A stretch of DNA of 64,000 bases from Pseudisothecium myosuroides (taxonomy: Eukaryota; Streptophyta; Bryopsida; Hypnales; Lembophyllaceae): contig OX637287.1 in NCBI GenBank assembly GCA_951799445.1, positions 5,766,001 to 5,830,000 on the forward strand. Reading direction: 5' to 3'. This document shows positions 22,901-40,234 of the stretch, piece after piece. Numbering within the stretch: the stretch's first letter is position 1; every line of letters starts with the position of its first letter. The translations under genes and the position numbers were made by a program. A model generated the notes under the pieces. The model was not told the DNA's origin. It did not search any database and saw nothing but the letters and a program-made list of their open reading frames with translations.

Positions 22901-25025
22901 CCTCACAAGCTCTACTCCAAATGGAAAAAAAAAACAATTTCGGTCTCTAGGTTCTTCACGGCTAAAGGACGTTCTAGAACTATGCGCACAGTGACGAAAT
23001 CTTCCAAGTTGTAGATCAAATTTGTACAGAGTGAAACCTCCATTACATTATAAAACTTATGGAACGCACCTGGTGGGCTAAAATAAAGTAGTAGAGCATG
23101 CCCAGACAAGCAGCAGCACTACAAAGCTCGCCCGGAGCAAAGAGGCCCACTAACAGCATGGGGTTGAATGCATCCTTGTACACACGCTCTGAGCAGCCAT
23201 ATTCCCGGAAAAGCTCCCGTGCACTTCCTGCCAGGTCCCACTAAGATCTCAGCGAACCTGCAAGTCTCATGGAGCTCGCGTGGACTGAAAGATTTACATT
23301 AATAAGGAGAAATGAAGGAGTAGAAGGTTATATACTTGAGTCGTAGTCTTCCCAAGCTCGGTGACTGTTGTCGAAATCAATCACTGCCACGCAACATCGC
23401 CGTATGTTCAGAGTCCAAAGTGACCAGAAAGCAGGCTCCCAGATGGTCAACATGAACAGTATATGCACTTATCAGGGGATGAAATTGACAATTGTGTCCA
23501 GATGAAGCAAAGCTAGAGTTTATGCATTCTAGAGAACGCTAATATTATAAGCACAAGACTACGAACGACATATCTCACTGTCGGTTGGATATAAAAATAA
23601 GCAGTCAAGGTGTCACCTGCATACATGAGACGTATGGCAGTCATGCGGTCTAATAATGGCAAGCGTTTGAACTGCAATCACAACCAAAGAATCGAAGATC
23701 TGTAAGGGGCAAGAAGAAATCACATATCGCTTCTACCAATGTCATCGAAACTGAAACTGTTGGATAGAATCAGAAATGGAAGATTAGAGAGGTAGGTTCT
23801 CATAACGACGACAGAGGTTGCATACTAGGAGTTACCTGCGTGTAGACAAAAGTACCCAGGGGACTCGGTAAGAGAGGCATGTCCTGAAATAATGGCGATT
23901 CTACCTGCAGATGTCCATATAAGATCATGGACAATGTGCTTCCTACATCAGAAAAACAGATCATCACAGGACAACCAATCTAACTAGCATATAAATCCAA
24001 CAGCAATTATCAAGATAACCCCTAAAAGACCAAGAATTTGTGAAATTTCTTAAATCTCCAATTCAATTGATGATATTGTGAAAATACAGTAATTCAGGTG
24101 GAGTCAAATTTTATATCACCACAATCAGTGAAGGACATTACATGAGTTGTTCAATACATAAGTAAAATTGGAAATAAGAAAGTCCCCCCAAAACCTGCTC
24201 GAAAATGCTAAAAAAAACATGAGACCCAATCTGGCCTTCTTGGTCTTTCAGGAGTTAAAATCATACAAGGACTTTGCAGTTGCTTTACATCATGTTCACC
24301 TCTAAACCAGCAGGAGAGAATTGCGCAGACTTTGTCCATTTCGTAAACGGTTGTAATCCCAACTCTTTCACAAGAGAAAATATATTCTTGTACGGATACC
24401 AAAACCCTGCAAAACGTTCACACACAGCATCAACGAACAAAATCATATTCAGAACCACCAAAGCATCCTTAAAATTCCCACAAATGCAGAAATTCACATC
24501 AAAGAAAAAAGAATTCGAACACTCATGGTACCATGAATGCCGACCTCGACTGAACGACCACCGGCCGTTTTCCATCCTGCAACAAGTCCTCCAGGCTGCG
24601 CTCCTGCCTCCAATAGTGTAACATCGAACCCCTAAACACCAACAAAACCTCCCAAGAAATTGAAATTCACCCTAAACCCTAAAATCCGAACCCGAAAGAA
24701 CAGAACCCAATCCTAAAATCCTTGACCCAATGAGGAGACCGAATCAGACCTGCTTGGTGAGATGGTGGGCAGCGCCCAATCCTGCCCATCCAGCTCCAAC
24801 CACCACCACCTTCTTCCTTTCCTCCCCAAGCGAACCTCCCCCTTCTCCTTCTCCCCCTGTTGCCCCTTCTGCTCTAATCACCAAGCTCCTCCTTCTTTCC
24901 CTTACAACTGATCTTAAATTCAAGTTCTTGCGATACGTGAAAGCTCCCCGTACCAGCCCATTCTTGGAAGCACGCAATGCGGGTATCTGATTGCGCTGGG
25001 CTTGCAATGTCATCGTGACCGCCAT
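19967..25025 (-). CDS. Plastid-targeted FAD-dependent oxidoreductase, carotenoid-desaturase/amine-oxidase superfamily, 567 aa
   Basis: Thirteen exons: 25025-24750, 24631-24532, 24406-24300, 23904-23836, 23671-23617, 23383-23336, 23227-23070, 22629-22391, 22161-22071, 21956-21828, 21484-21331, 20574-20480 and 20149-19967. All are in frame (1704 nt). The first 65 or so residues are basic and hydroxylated like a chloroplast transit peptide. A Rossmann FAD/NAD site follows (VVVVGAGWAGLGAAHHL, from about 73), then LLEAGAQPGG. Near the C terminus FPNVFMAGDW (488-497) and GSWSQEKAFVTGLEAANRV match the second FAD-contacting motif of carotenoid desaturases and isomerases. The substrate is not evident; it is not obviously PDS, ZDS or CRTISO. 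MITEs occupy introns 3 and 7. Exons 4-6 are only 69, 55 and 48 nt. Start chosen as the first ATG giving the transit peptide. Confidence 0.88.
20640..20790. repeat. GGAC/CCGGAC-rich imperfect repeat in intron 12
   Basis: Repeated CGGAC/GGACGG words and a short inverted pair (TGTGACCACCTT...AGTAGTCACA) stand out by base composition from the surrounding AT-rich intron. It may be a small MITE remnant. Confidence 0.35.
22757..22977. mobile_element. Intronic MITE, family d (about 220 bp)
   Basis: It lies in intron 7 of the FAD gene. Its core (CACCAGAATCAGTGGAGAAC, CGCATGAGTTGGTCG, TAAATAAAATTGG) matches 24015-24258, 35361-35577 and 37555-37806. The termini (AGGACCAAGG left; GGTTCTTCACGGCTAAAGG right) are eroded. 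Confidence 0.6.
24015..24258. mobile_element. Intronic TTAA-type MITE, family d (244 bp)
   Basis: It lies in intron 3 of the FAD gene. The left end is ATAACCCCTAAAAGACCAAG and the right end TTCTTGGTCTTTCAGGAGTTAA, forming inverted termini of the same type as the larger TTAA MITEs. The core is shared with 22757-22977 and with two copies in the DHHC gene. Confidence 0.7.
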
Positions 25026-25600
25026 GTCTACGAACTCGTGCTTGAATTAGCATCAAATGCGGGATTCATGAGCTCCACTCTCGTGGAAATTTAGTATCTC
25101 CGATTGGTAATTCTCTCAAGAGTGGACAGAGATGAATGCGATGAATTGATGAGAGATTGGACACGAATTGGAGCAAAGGTTTCACCAGTGGCCTCGAATT
25201 TGGGCTTTAATTTCTGCGAGAGTGGATGATGTGGGTCTGGTTGGGAGTGCAAGGACGGGAGGTGAATGCGAAGGATTTGTTGTAGAAGACGACGTGGGGG
25301 AGATCCAGAAGATGTGTGGCCCAGGAATTTCAGTTGCAAATGTGCATCGCCGACGGAGACTGGTCTGGAGCTCCCCATTCCACCCGTGTGGATTGGGGAG
25401 GCTGCCATGCCATGATTTGCAGGGAGAGGCCCACTGATGAGGCAGATTGAAAGGTGGGGTGCCGCTTTTGGTCTTTCCAAGTGTGCTCTCGGTGTTGCAC
25501 GAGCGAAGAAAACGAAGGTAAGAGCAGACCACATTGGGAAGCTGTGTGTTTCGGCTTGCATCATGCATAGTATAATGCATCATTTTCTTCGTCAAAATTG
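25026..25600 (-). promoter_or_regulatory. Leader/promoter region of the FAD oxidoreductase gene
   Basis: This stretch is richer in GC than its surroundings and carries long overlapping ORFs on both strands (minus 25091-25564 and 25182-25703; plus 25168-25437), none with a recognisable domain. It most likely contains the promoter and 5'UTR. Confidence 0.4.
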
Positions 25601-27160
25601 AGTTGACCAAAATATATGTGAAATAATCCCTGATTTGTCGTTTTTTTGGAGAAAAGTAAATTGTAAATCCGATATTGTATCTATATGTACACTGAGTGAC
25701 CAAACAATTTACAATGGACTTCCTACTTTATCTCCATTCTTTTGGGGGTGGCAAAAATTACGGGCATATTTACATTGGGTCCCACTAATAATCACAAGTA
25801 ACTATGAAAGTGATGCCAATTCTACATACCTCAGTTAAGAGGGAGACTCTGTAACTAGACAACATTAGAAGGACTGAATGAAAGCAACAAGTAGTTGGTA
25901 AATTTGTCTTGGAAATGTGTTAGAAGAAGCATAACATTTAGATCGATTCTCTACAATGTTACTTATTCGTGTTACAGTGGAAACTATTCTTTTTCATTGG
26001 TTCACAATACATGACAACCTATCCTTCAAGATTTTCTATGGTGAAGCAAAGGCCCACCTACCTAGCAGCTCAAGAATGTTATGAACGTTCCCATTATTGA
26101 GACAATTTTTTATAAAAACTGTCATCTCCAAGATGAGGTGAATGAGCCTACTGCCTCATCTCAATTCTAGCATAATATTTCTGAAAATAGACTACATAAT
26201 GAAAATGTACAATACAACTACATGAAGATGGAATTGGAATTTGAGTGTTGTAAAATGGTTCACCTTAGGTGCCCTTCAAAACATGGCTTCTAATTTGCTA
26301 ATTTTGAGTATTCAAAAGTCTCCGAGAACTGAAACTTAAATGTATGACAAATATATTTATTTTTCTGAAATACAAATTGTTTCTTTTGAAAAATGTGTAA
26401 AAATCAAGGTTGTGATAAAAAAAAAAAGGAACATCCATCTTCACTAGAAATGTCATGTCTATTGGCTTCATACTCTAGAAGTTATGAGGAAGACATGTTG
26501 GATGTGCAACATGTAATACAAATAGTACAAGTGTTTCTTGCAAGCCATCTAATACTTAAAATATAATTTTTGCCTCATTCAAGGCTATAATTGATCATTT
26601 CTTTCTTATTTTAACCCCTTGAAGATCAAACATTCAAATTTTGAAGAAAGGAGAAATGCAAATATGTCTCCAAGCATAGAAAGTGTTTGGTATTTTCATC
26701 TATCTCAATATTTTGTGGATTCTTGTGTTCGTTCTCTTGCACTTGAGGGAATAGATTTTCAAAACTTCTCTTTCACCTACAGTATAGTCAATGTTGCCTA
26801 AAATTTGACATCTACATTTGAATCCTAAAGCATCTCTTTTTCCTTGATATTGATTACAAAAGATATATACAACAAGGGGAGTCATGGTAACAAAACCCTC
26901 ATTCCTCCAGTTTGGCAAAGGTTTTGTGTAGAATAATCTATTTAAACAACCATCAATGGCTTCCTTCCTCCAATTCATTGAAGAAATTGTACTCGACTCA
27001 AAAGAGGAGTAACTATTTTCCAAACTCATTGAAGCTTTCCTCGTAGACTTTCTAACTATTGTACCTCCTCCTAATCCAAATATGAAAAAATCTATGCATG
27101 AGAGCCTACTATTGATTTTTGGTACTCCTAAGGACAATTATGACTTTAGAAATTTATAAC
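25601..27160. other. AT-rich intergenic DNA with one unassigned ORF
   Basis: A 145-codon minus-strand ORF (26700-27137) has no domain I recognise and AT-rich codons; it is left unassigned. A solo TTAACCCC terminus lies at about 26611-26620. Confidence 0.45.
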
Positions 27161-28351
27161 TTAAGCATATGGTGTCCAAATAATGCATGCTAAAGTGTAT
27201 AGGAATCCTCTTTCAATTATCAATAAGATTCAATGAAGAGAATTTATATTTAGTAATAGTAATATTTTCTATTACGAGTAGTGTCAATAATAGGTGCACA
27301 TACCTTTTAGGGCCTTGTAGAGTAAAGAACACATAATACCAAGTCTAATTTTCAAGGTAGATTTGTCACCATTCCATTGGATAGTCGGAAAACCGTTAGA
27401 ATTCATTCCTCAACCCCTCTTTCTATACCTTTAGATTTGCAAAAAGTACATATACGGACGTTTGTGATTAACCCCTAAAGGACCAAGAGGTTGTCTAGAT
27501 TTCCAAAATTGTGAAGATCCATTATAAAATGCAACTTAGGATAATATTTTAAAGATGACTTTCAAACAATAGTTGTAAAATATGATTTATAGATCACATC
27601 CATATGATTAGATCAACAAATACACAAACCAATATTTTACAATAAAATTTGAAGCCAGAAATTGAAAAATCCTTCTAAAATCAATTGTAGATTGAATATT
27701 TATGATTTTTAAAATATTTTTTTTCCTATAAGTTTAAAATATTGGGTTCTAATTATAATGATTTTTTAAGATTTTTATTTTATTTTTTGATTCAAGTCAT
27801 TTTTGAAGGGTCATTTTTTGAACTGAAAAAGTTACTTTTTGAGGCGAGACCTCCCGATACGTTTTGAATTATAGAATATTTGCAAAGCAAAATCTTCATA
27901 TTCTGAACTGTACAAAGTGTTAAAGAACTAATATAAAAATCTTTAAAAAAATTGATGAATGAAAAAATGCATTTTGGTGAGTTTGGGATATGATTTTTTT
28001 CATTCATTGTTCAAAATCTACACTCATGGTCCTTTAGGGGTTAAGCATATGGTATCCAAATGTTGCATATAAAAGTGTGTTGGAATCCTCTTCCAATTAT
28101 CAATAAGATTCAATAAAAAAATAATATATATTTAATAATAGTAAATATTCTCTATTACAAGTAGTGTCAATTATAGGTGTACATACCTTTTAGGGCCTTG
28201 TAGAGTCAAGAACACATAATGTCAAGTCTGGTTATCAAGGCAAATTTGTCACCATTCCATTGGATAGTCAGAAAAGCATTATAACTTATAACACAACCCC
28301 TCTTTCTACACCCATAAATTTGTGAAAAATATAGATACGGATATTTGTGAT
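27161..28351. repeat. About 306-bp direct repeats flanking a TTAA MITE
   Basis: Copies at 27161-27467 and 28041-28351 both start TTAAGCATATGG and end TTTGTGAT. They share long blocks such as ACCTTTTAGGGCCTTGTAGA and TTTGTCACCATTCCATTGGA. The MITE at 27468-28044 lies exactly at their border. The start of the left copy shows the uninterrupted TTAA site, so the simplest reading is an older tandem duplication with a later MITE insertion at the junction. Confidence 0.75.
27468..28044. mobile_element. TTAA-flanked MITE, family b (577 bp)
   Basis: It starts TTAACCCCTAAAGGACCAAG and ends TGGTCCTTTAGGGGTTAA. The termini match family a, but the interior is different and has no ORF of note. It is inserted between two direct repeats. 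Confidence 0.8.
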
Positions 28352-28389
28352 GAACTATTAGACTTGGCATTATGTCCCATAATGCTCTC

Positions 28390-33889
<5,500 letters not shown>

Positions 33890-34156
33890 TTTCTGAATAT
33901 TGTACTCCGTAGTTCGTTATGGTCAGTAACTGTTGGTACATTCTGTATCTGGTTCCTGTAGTGTGAATTAATATCCCCACTCGGACCTTGTTCCTCTGTT
34001 TTAGTGTTGGAGGTTTTCCCAGGCAGGTCAAGGCTCGTCCTTGTGACACTACCTAACTGATATCACGTTTATAAAACTGAAATGTAGATTGCACTTACAT
34101 ATTGAAGACACTTAGGGCCTAGCTTTGTAAGCCCTTTTGTCAGTGAAAATTAACAA

Positions 34157-34162
34157 AATAAA
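34157..34162 (+). terminator. AATAAA polyadenylation signal candidate (aspartic protease)
   Basis: A canonical AATAAA lies about 270 bp after the stop codon. Confidence 0.45.
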
Positions 34163-34169
34163 TATAGCA

Positions 34170-35069
34170 GAGTTTTTTCTTTCTAGGGAGTTGGTCATAA
34201 ACTATTGATCTTATTTTGAACAGTTCAATTTTTTTTAAACCAAATTTGCAATCCTTATGAAAATCATGAAACATTTTAATTTTTTCTTTCTTTCAACCCG
34301 AAAAGATGTCGACAAAATGGCTGAGATCTTCAATGGGATGCTTGGTCCCTGACGGTTAAATGAAGTTGATGCTCCATTAGGTGCAAATTGATAAAAATTG
34401 TAAGGATCTGGTGCTTTGATCACCGACATTGGAAGGTTGCTTGTCCTTCAATGTTCACAATCCCACCTCAAAAGACTTTGCAATGATACTAGGAACATAG
34501 GAACGACTGTGGTGGCACCATGTGTTCCAAAGATTAGTACGGAGTATTTAAAATCAAATACAAGATGAGAGAAGCGATTAAATTTTGATGGATTGGATAT
34601 TTCTTGAAGCACATCAAACTCTCTGTTCCTTTGCATACGATTCCAGATGACGAAAATGGCTAATCAGTAACAAACAAACAAACAAACATCTACGCTAAGA
34701 GAGTCTCCATCTCTGTAGCACTGGCTCTCTTTCCGAGTAAGTTTCTCAAACTCCCTCAATGCACCTCCAATTCTGTTCAGAAGATAGAAGTTTTTGTGCA
34801 AACGAAGCTAAACTCCTTGAAGAGCAAGAGTGCACATTAGGGGGGTGTCGGTGCAAGCATTCGGTTCCAAAAATAGAGGCAATTCTAACCCAATACTTGA
34901 AAACTCTACGCAGAGGAAGTAATTTAGAGACAAGATTTGCTTATTTTAAGAAATTTTCTCAGAGACAAATGCAGACACATAACAGAGAAAATCGTGAGCT
35001 CAGACACCCTCTATTATCAACGGTTTTGCATCTCAAGCAGTTGGCTCTGAAAACACACCATCTTCAAAC
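34170..35069. other. Short intergenic region between convergent genes
   Basis: It separates the 3' ends of the aspartic protease (plus) and the DHHC acyltransferase (minus). A CAAA microsatellite lies at 34671-34688. The plus-strand ORF 34759-35202 overlaps the real last exon of the minus gene in another frame and shows no domain. Confidence 0.55.
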
Positions 35070-38000
35070 TCAAGAGAGACTCTTCTTGCCTACACTTAAG
35101 CTGACCTTGAACATCTTGGTGGCTGAAGCCAAGATTGCTTCCCGTGGTAAAGGAGCGGAGTCTCTTGCACTGGGCTCCACGGCGTCCTGCAACGGGGTAT
35201 AGAAAGGGGAAGGGAAGGAGCCATTGCTTTCATCTGGAGACACGGAAAGCTTGTGCCGTAGCTCTGGCCATTCCTTCGTCACGTGTCTGAGAATGTTGGC
35301 TTCTGCTCTGGACCCCGAGCTGGATTCTGTGCGTCCTGCGTTCCATGCAATCCAAAATTAACCCGTAAAGAAGCATGGTTTTGAAACTGACGAATTCAAT
35401 TGATTTTGTATTGAGAAATGATAGAGTCTAGATGGGGCAAACATTTCACCAGAATCAATGAAGAACACCGCATGTGCTGGTCGTAAAATAAGTTAAAATT
35501 GAACAAAATACACTACCGGTACTCAACTGCTTAAACACACATTAGTCTCCATTTGGGTCTCTTGGTCGTTTAGAGTACATTCACACTCAAAGGGGAATAT
35601 CGTAACCTTGAGAGGGATGAGATAACCCTCACTGTGATAATAGAGGATTGAGAGGTGCAGTGGAGTTATTTTTTCACTCTCAAGGTTAAGATATTCCCCC
35701 TTGGCGTGTATGATAAGTATGTTTATTTTTCACCTTATCGAGGTAATTCTATGTATACAATTATCATGAAACTCACACTGCGGTGTTTCAGAATGTGCAA
35801 AGATGAATAACAGTAGTGATATGTTACATCCAAGCAACTCATCAGGGGAATATTTCAGTCAACCAAAAGAGAATAGGAAAACTAAATTGAACTCACCTCC
35901 CGGGCTCTCTTTATAGCTTCTAGAACCTCGAGATTCCAAACTCCTTGTTCCTGAATTTGAACTTCGAGGTTTCCCATTTCCTTGAGTCCCATCTTCCCAG
36001 ACCGCCACTTTCTCATTCGGGGAGACAACGGTTGTATCAAGGTTACTTTTCTTCAGTGTTGGCACCAAGGTTTCCTCACCAGTTTCATCTCCAGATGTGT
36101 CAGTACTACTACTCTCTGACGTTTCCACCCAACGCTTTTCATTAGAATCCTTGTTTTCCACCACCATTGCAGGGCTCGCAACTGGTGTGGAAAATGTTGT
36201 TGGAAACTCCTCGGGGGGGGATCCATTGAGCTGGAGGTCAGGCGACGCCAACTGACTGCAAGACTGATATGAGCTTTCAGGGCATGAACTCATCTCTCCC
36301 GAGGATCTGCTTGGACTGCATTTGAAGTCATGATCCAAGGGAAGAGGAAGCACCGGAGATTGAGGGCTGCCATTATATGCTACTGCCGGTGAAACTCCTG
36401 TTAATATAATGCTCTTGTCTTTCATCAACAGAGACCTCTCGAAATCGTGCTTCCTGAGCTTTGAGATTTCGCCACTCACGTTGCGGGAGCTTTCCAAGCT
36501 GCTGTCTTCGGTTTGGGAGGACACTGTGATGATCGGTCGTATGATGGTCGAAGCCTCTTTGGCGTGAGCAGCTACCTTCACAGCTTCTGCGGTATTCAGA
36601 CGCGCCAGTTTCCATGGGTTGATCCCCACTGAGAATTTCTTATGAGGCTGTTTTGCAACAGACTTCTTGGTTGCGTTTTTCGCAGAATAAGAAGACTCCA
36701 AGTCCCCACTGAGTGCCAGAACCTTCTGTTTCAGAGTTCAAGGACGAAATCCAATCTTGTGAGTTATGAGAGAATTTTTTTACGATCAGATAAGCTAGTG
36801 TTTTGTAAGACTAGCACTGTATTTGGTTTTTAACACGCATAGTTCCTTGTATTCACTATGGCAAATCCCCCAGAGAATTTTTGGGTTTTTTTTATGTACT
36901 ACTTGACACAGAACACCTTGTTGTCTTTATCCTCATATGTGTGACATTTTGAGGTATGGATGCTCAATTATTTGGGAACTGAATGGAACTCAGGGCCTGA
37001 ATTTGCAAAGTTTTCTTCTACTGTAATGTGCTCAACAGATTACACAACTTGCATAACATGGATCTGACCAGCTCATCCAATCTTAAATAGGGGGTGCTCC
37101 TAGTCATCTTTTTCGTGTTTTTCTTACACAAATCAAACAGTATTTAATTGCTGAATAAGTAATTTGTTCCTAGATTTGGAAACTCTACAAAAGGGCAAGT
37201 ATTTTGGACTTATTTTGGGCTCAGAATCGCTAAGTTACAAAGAAATATAGCACGAGAAATCGCAAGCTCCGCCCCCCTAATGTGCATAAACAGTGGATTG
37301 AAATATATTTGTACCTGCTCATGCTCTACGAACATGCGAGGTGGTGTACAGAAGACACCCCGTTGCATAGCCAGAGCTCCGACTGGGCTGTATCCACTAA
37401 TCCCTGTAGAACTCGAGCTTGTTGGTGATGAAGTCAAGCTGTTGAACCCATCCCCTTCTGTTATATCACGTCCTAAGTCTTGTTCTCTTGTTGCCAGGAT
37501 GTAATCGTATGTTGTGATTCCCTATCCACATGCACCTCGATATCAGCCATATTACTCCATCCGTCCCGAAATAAGTGTCCACAGTTTTGTTGAAAACATT
37601 TGAAACCAATTTCATTAATCATATTACGAAAGCATAAATTCAAAAGGGTCCAAATTTTAAATCACCAGAATCAATGAAGAACATTGCATGTGTTCATTGC
37701 AAACTAAATAAAATTGGATAGATAAAAACCTTCATACGACCTACTCAAAACAATCTGGCAAAATAAATGAGATCCAAACAGAACACGTATTTTGGGACGG
37801 AGGAAGTATATCGATTTGGGTAAAAAAATTACATGAAACAACTGTCCAGATAGAAAAATCTAGAATTTCAACATTATAAGAGTTTCTTCTGATAATGGAT
37901 GACCAGCAGAAGCAGCACAATCATTTGACGAATTCAAGGACGAAATCAGATTTCTGACTCTCACCTTGTGAATTAGAATGAGGTGAAAGAAGAACAGCTG

Positions 38001-40234
38001 ACACAATGGGATTGTTGCCGACATGGCCAGCAAGGACACCAAGAACTGCAGAACAATATCCAATTACAGGAACAGTTTGTCAAGTCTCGAATAGCAAGAT
38101 TAGACGGCACCTTTCGGTTTCTCAAAAGCTGCACCTCAACTCTAGAAATCTAGTTTAAGAAGAATTAAGTAAAATACTTCGCATAGTCCACATATTATAT
38201 ACTTTCCAAAGTTCAGAATTTAGAACAAGTAAGCGTTCTAGACCATCTCTGTATCAAAGAAACTCTGTCAAATCTCAAAAATTTGAGGTAAGCTAGATCT
38301 TTAGAAAGAAGGCAGAATGGTGACGAGGTGGACAGTACACAGAAACAGCAAGCTTTAAAGCCTTCATACCACGATTACGATGTACGGTGTTCGAGAGAAG
38401 CTACTGCCAAGTATGTGAAGTATCTCCTTCTCAAAGTTTGCCTTCCGTGTAAAGCAGCGTGTAAGGACACCAATTCCAGTGCTCCACACGATGATCAGCT
38501 GCATCAAAGGGTCACACGAAAAATTCAATTAACGTAAATTCATCTCTTTATTACATTGATATTGGACACGAGTTTGAATTTTTCTCAGCAATGAAATTTC
38601 TCACAAATTGAAATTAACAATCTCGGGATGTATCAAAGTACATACCAACAAGAGACACGTAACCATAAGACTCACGAAGGTCTTGTAATTCCTCCTTCCG
38701 ACGCAGTTGTTGAGCCACTGCCGTCACGAGATTATGCAACTGTTAAGACACACAATCTAAAAGCAAGCTAAGAAAATAGATAGTCTTGACAAGAAAATTG
38801 AATAGTTGGAAACTTGATAAGTAAACCGAGGATACATCAAGAGGACGCAATGGAGATACCCGACAATGGTGATCGAATTCGTGCACACATTTGTCACACG
38901 CCTTGCAATGCTTGCTGTTCCTTGATATCTGCCAGTATATAAGTTCTAGATATCAGCGGGGCTCAACGGAATTTTCACTGTGCAAGAGGTGATAGGGACT
39001 GCTGTTTAAGAATGCAAATTCGAAATTCGAAAAATGATATGCATTTAAATGAATTACCATCAGTGGCATTATCCAAGCAGAAGGCAGACAAACGGTTTCT
39101 AATTCCTGAAGCACTTATTACAGGGGAGTTGATTCACTGGTGCTTGAAAGAAACTAAATCTGGCTCTAGAGAACTTCATTGCAATATAATTATTCAAAGA
39201 CACAACATATGCCGCACCTTAGCTTCGCAAATGCTGCAGTAGAGCAATAGTTCTCCCCCATTTAGCTTAGTTGAATCTTCCTTTTTACAGCAAGCAAATG
39301 GGAGGCAAAGCAACCATCGAGAACAAATGCTTGGACTCGTTTCAGACTCATCATGTGAAAGCCCTAAGGGAGTGTCCAGATTAGGGAGAGACATTAAGTC
39401 CATAGACTTGAGCACTTTTTCCTGCTTGGTCCTTGAAGCGCGGATGGACTCGTGCACCCCTGGATCAGCTGGATCACATCCAGCGCATCTCACATACAGA
39501 ATAGACACAGCAAGGACCTGTATTACCATCACAAGAAAAAATTTGAATATAAAAAAAATGTAAGCCAAAAAACAGAACATTATGAAAGTCTGCATATGCA
39601 TGCATTCCTCTGCAGCTCAATGGCACAAATCGCATTTCAAACTACTCAGCCTAGAAAATGTTAATGTCCAATGGATTCTAAAACCTGATTTTAATTTCAA
39701 TACGTGATGATCCCTTACCACCGGGGAGAATACTGCATAAATGTGATACTTCAGTATGCTGTTTCCAACGAAAGGAATGAAAAAGACGTAGAAAGATAAA
39801 GAGATCCCCGCAAACACAGCCACCGCCACCGTCTGCAAATTCATACAAGTACCAAATGTCAGCTCTGGAGAGCTTTACTACAAGCAATCTCCCATTGAGA
39901 AAAAAAAAGCACGAAATTCCTGTTGCACAGTCCTTGTAACAGATTCTCGTACCAAGTTCAACTGAAGATAGTTGGAGCATATCAGTATCCACGCATTCGA
40001 AACCCATATCGCGTGAAAACGACCTTCTTGTAATGGTTTCACGCTAATCTTGACAGGAGGGTTACAATTGCGCCACAAGATCAAAAACCTCACTTTCCAA
40101 CACTCGCCATTTCCTCTCTACCAACAATGTGCGTGACAGTGGTGACATTGCAAGAGATAACCCCCAGATGCAAGCTAAGTGCGAGAATGTACCTGGAGAG
40201 GATGATACGGCACCTCCCATCCATGGTTTCGCAT
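35070..40234 (-). CDS. DHHC-type protein S-acyltransferase (plant PAT), 10 exons, 702 aa
   Basis: Exons: 40234-40193, 39832-39719, 39517-39218, 38928-38860, 38717-38646, 38498-38370, 38045-37965, 37521-37315, 36725-35897 and 35335-35070; in frame, 2109 nt. Integral membrane enzyme that palmitoylates cysteines. The N terminus MRNHGWEVPYHPLQ and two early membrane spans are followed by YVRCAGCDPADPGV. The zinc-binding DHHC-CRD runs from YCSICEAK to DHHC (171-174) and CRWLNNCVGRRNYKTF. Two more spans follow, then GITTYDY in the TTxE position, with Asp for Glu. The long Ser-rich C-terminal tail is typical of the plant PAT19-22-like group. Introns 7 and 9 carry MITEs. The C terminus is read through to the stop at 35070; a further splice there is not excluded. 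Confidence 0.9.
35361..35577. mobile_element. Intronic MITE, family d (about 217 bp)
   Basis: It lies in intron 9 of the DHHC gene. Its core (TTTCACCAGAATCAATGAAG, GCATGTGCTGGTCGTAAA) matches 24015-24258 and 37555-37806. The left end TTAACCCGTAAAG and right end CTCTTGGTCGTTTAGAG are worn TTAA-type termini. Confidence 0.6.
35582..35708. mobile_element. Short hairpin element in intron 9 (about 127 bp)
   Basis: The left arm CACACTCAAAGGGGAATATC continues through AACCTTGAGAG. The right arm is its near-complement, CTCTCAAGGTTAAGATATTC followed by CCCCTTGGCGTG. The arms are about 32 bases with a loop of about 60. It sits just 3' of the family d MITE. Confidence 0.55.
37555..37806. mobile_element. 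Stowaway-type MITE in intron 7 (252 bp)
   Basis: The left terminus is CTCCATCCGTCCCGAAATAA and the right terminus ATTTTGGGACGGAGGAAG; both are flanked by TA (37553-37554 and 37807-37808). This is the consensus terminus of Stowaway (Tc1/mariner) MITEs well known in grasses. The core (AAATCACCAGAATCAATGAA, CATTGCATGTGTTC, TAAATAAAATTGGATAG) matches the TTAA-type family d elements. Confidence 0.8.

Noticed and set aside
26700..27137. 145-codon minus ORF as a gene
   Set aside because: No recognisable domain, no flanking exons, and it lies in repeat-rich AT DNA; kept only as a note.
27161..28351. Direct repeats as LTRs of a miniature retrotransposon
   Set aside because: The repeats lack TG...CA ends, there is no primer-binding site or purine tract, and the segment between them is a complete TTAA MITE.
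34759..35202. 147-codon plus-strand ORF
   Set aside because: Its second half is antisense to the last exon of the DHHC gene and no domain is visible.
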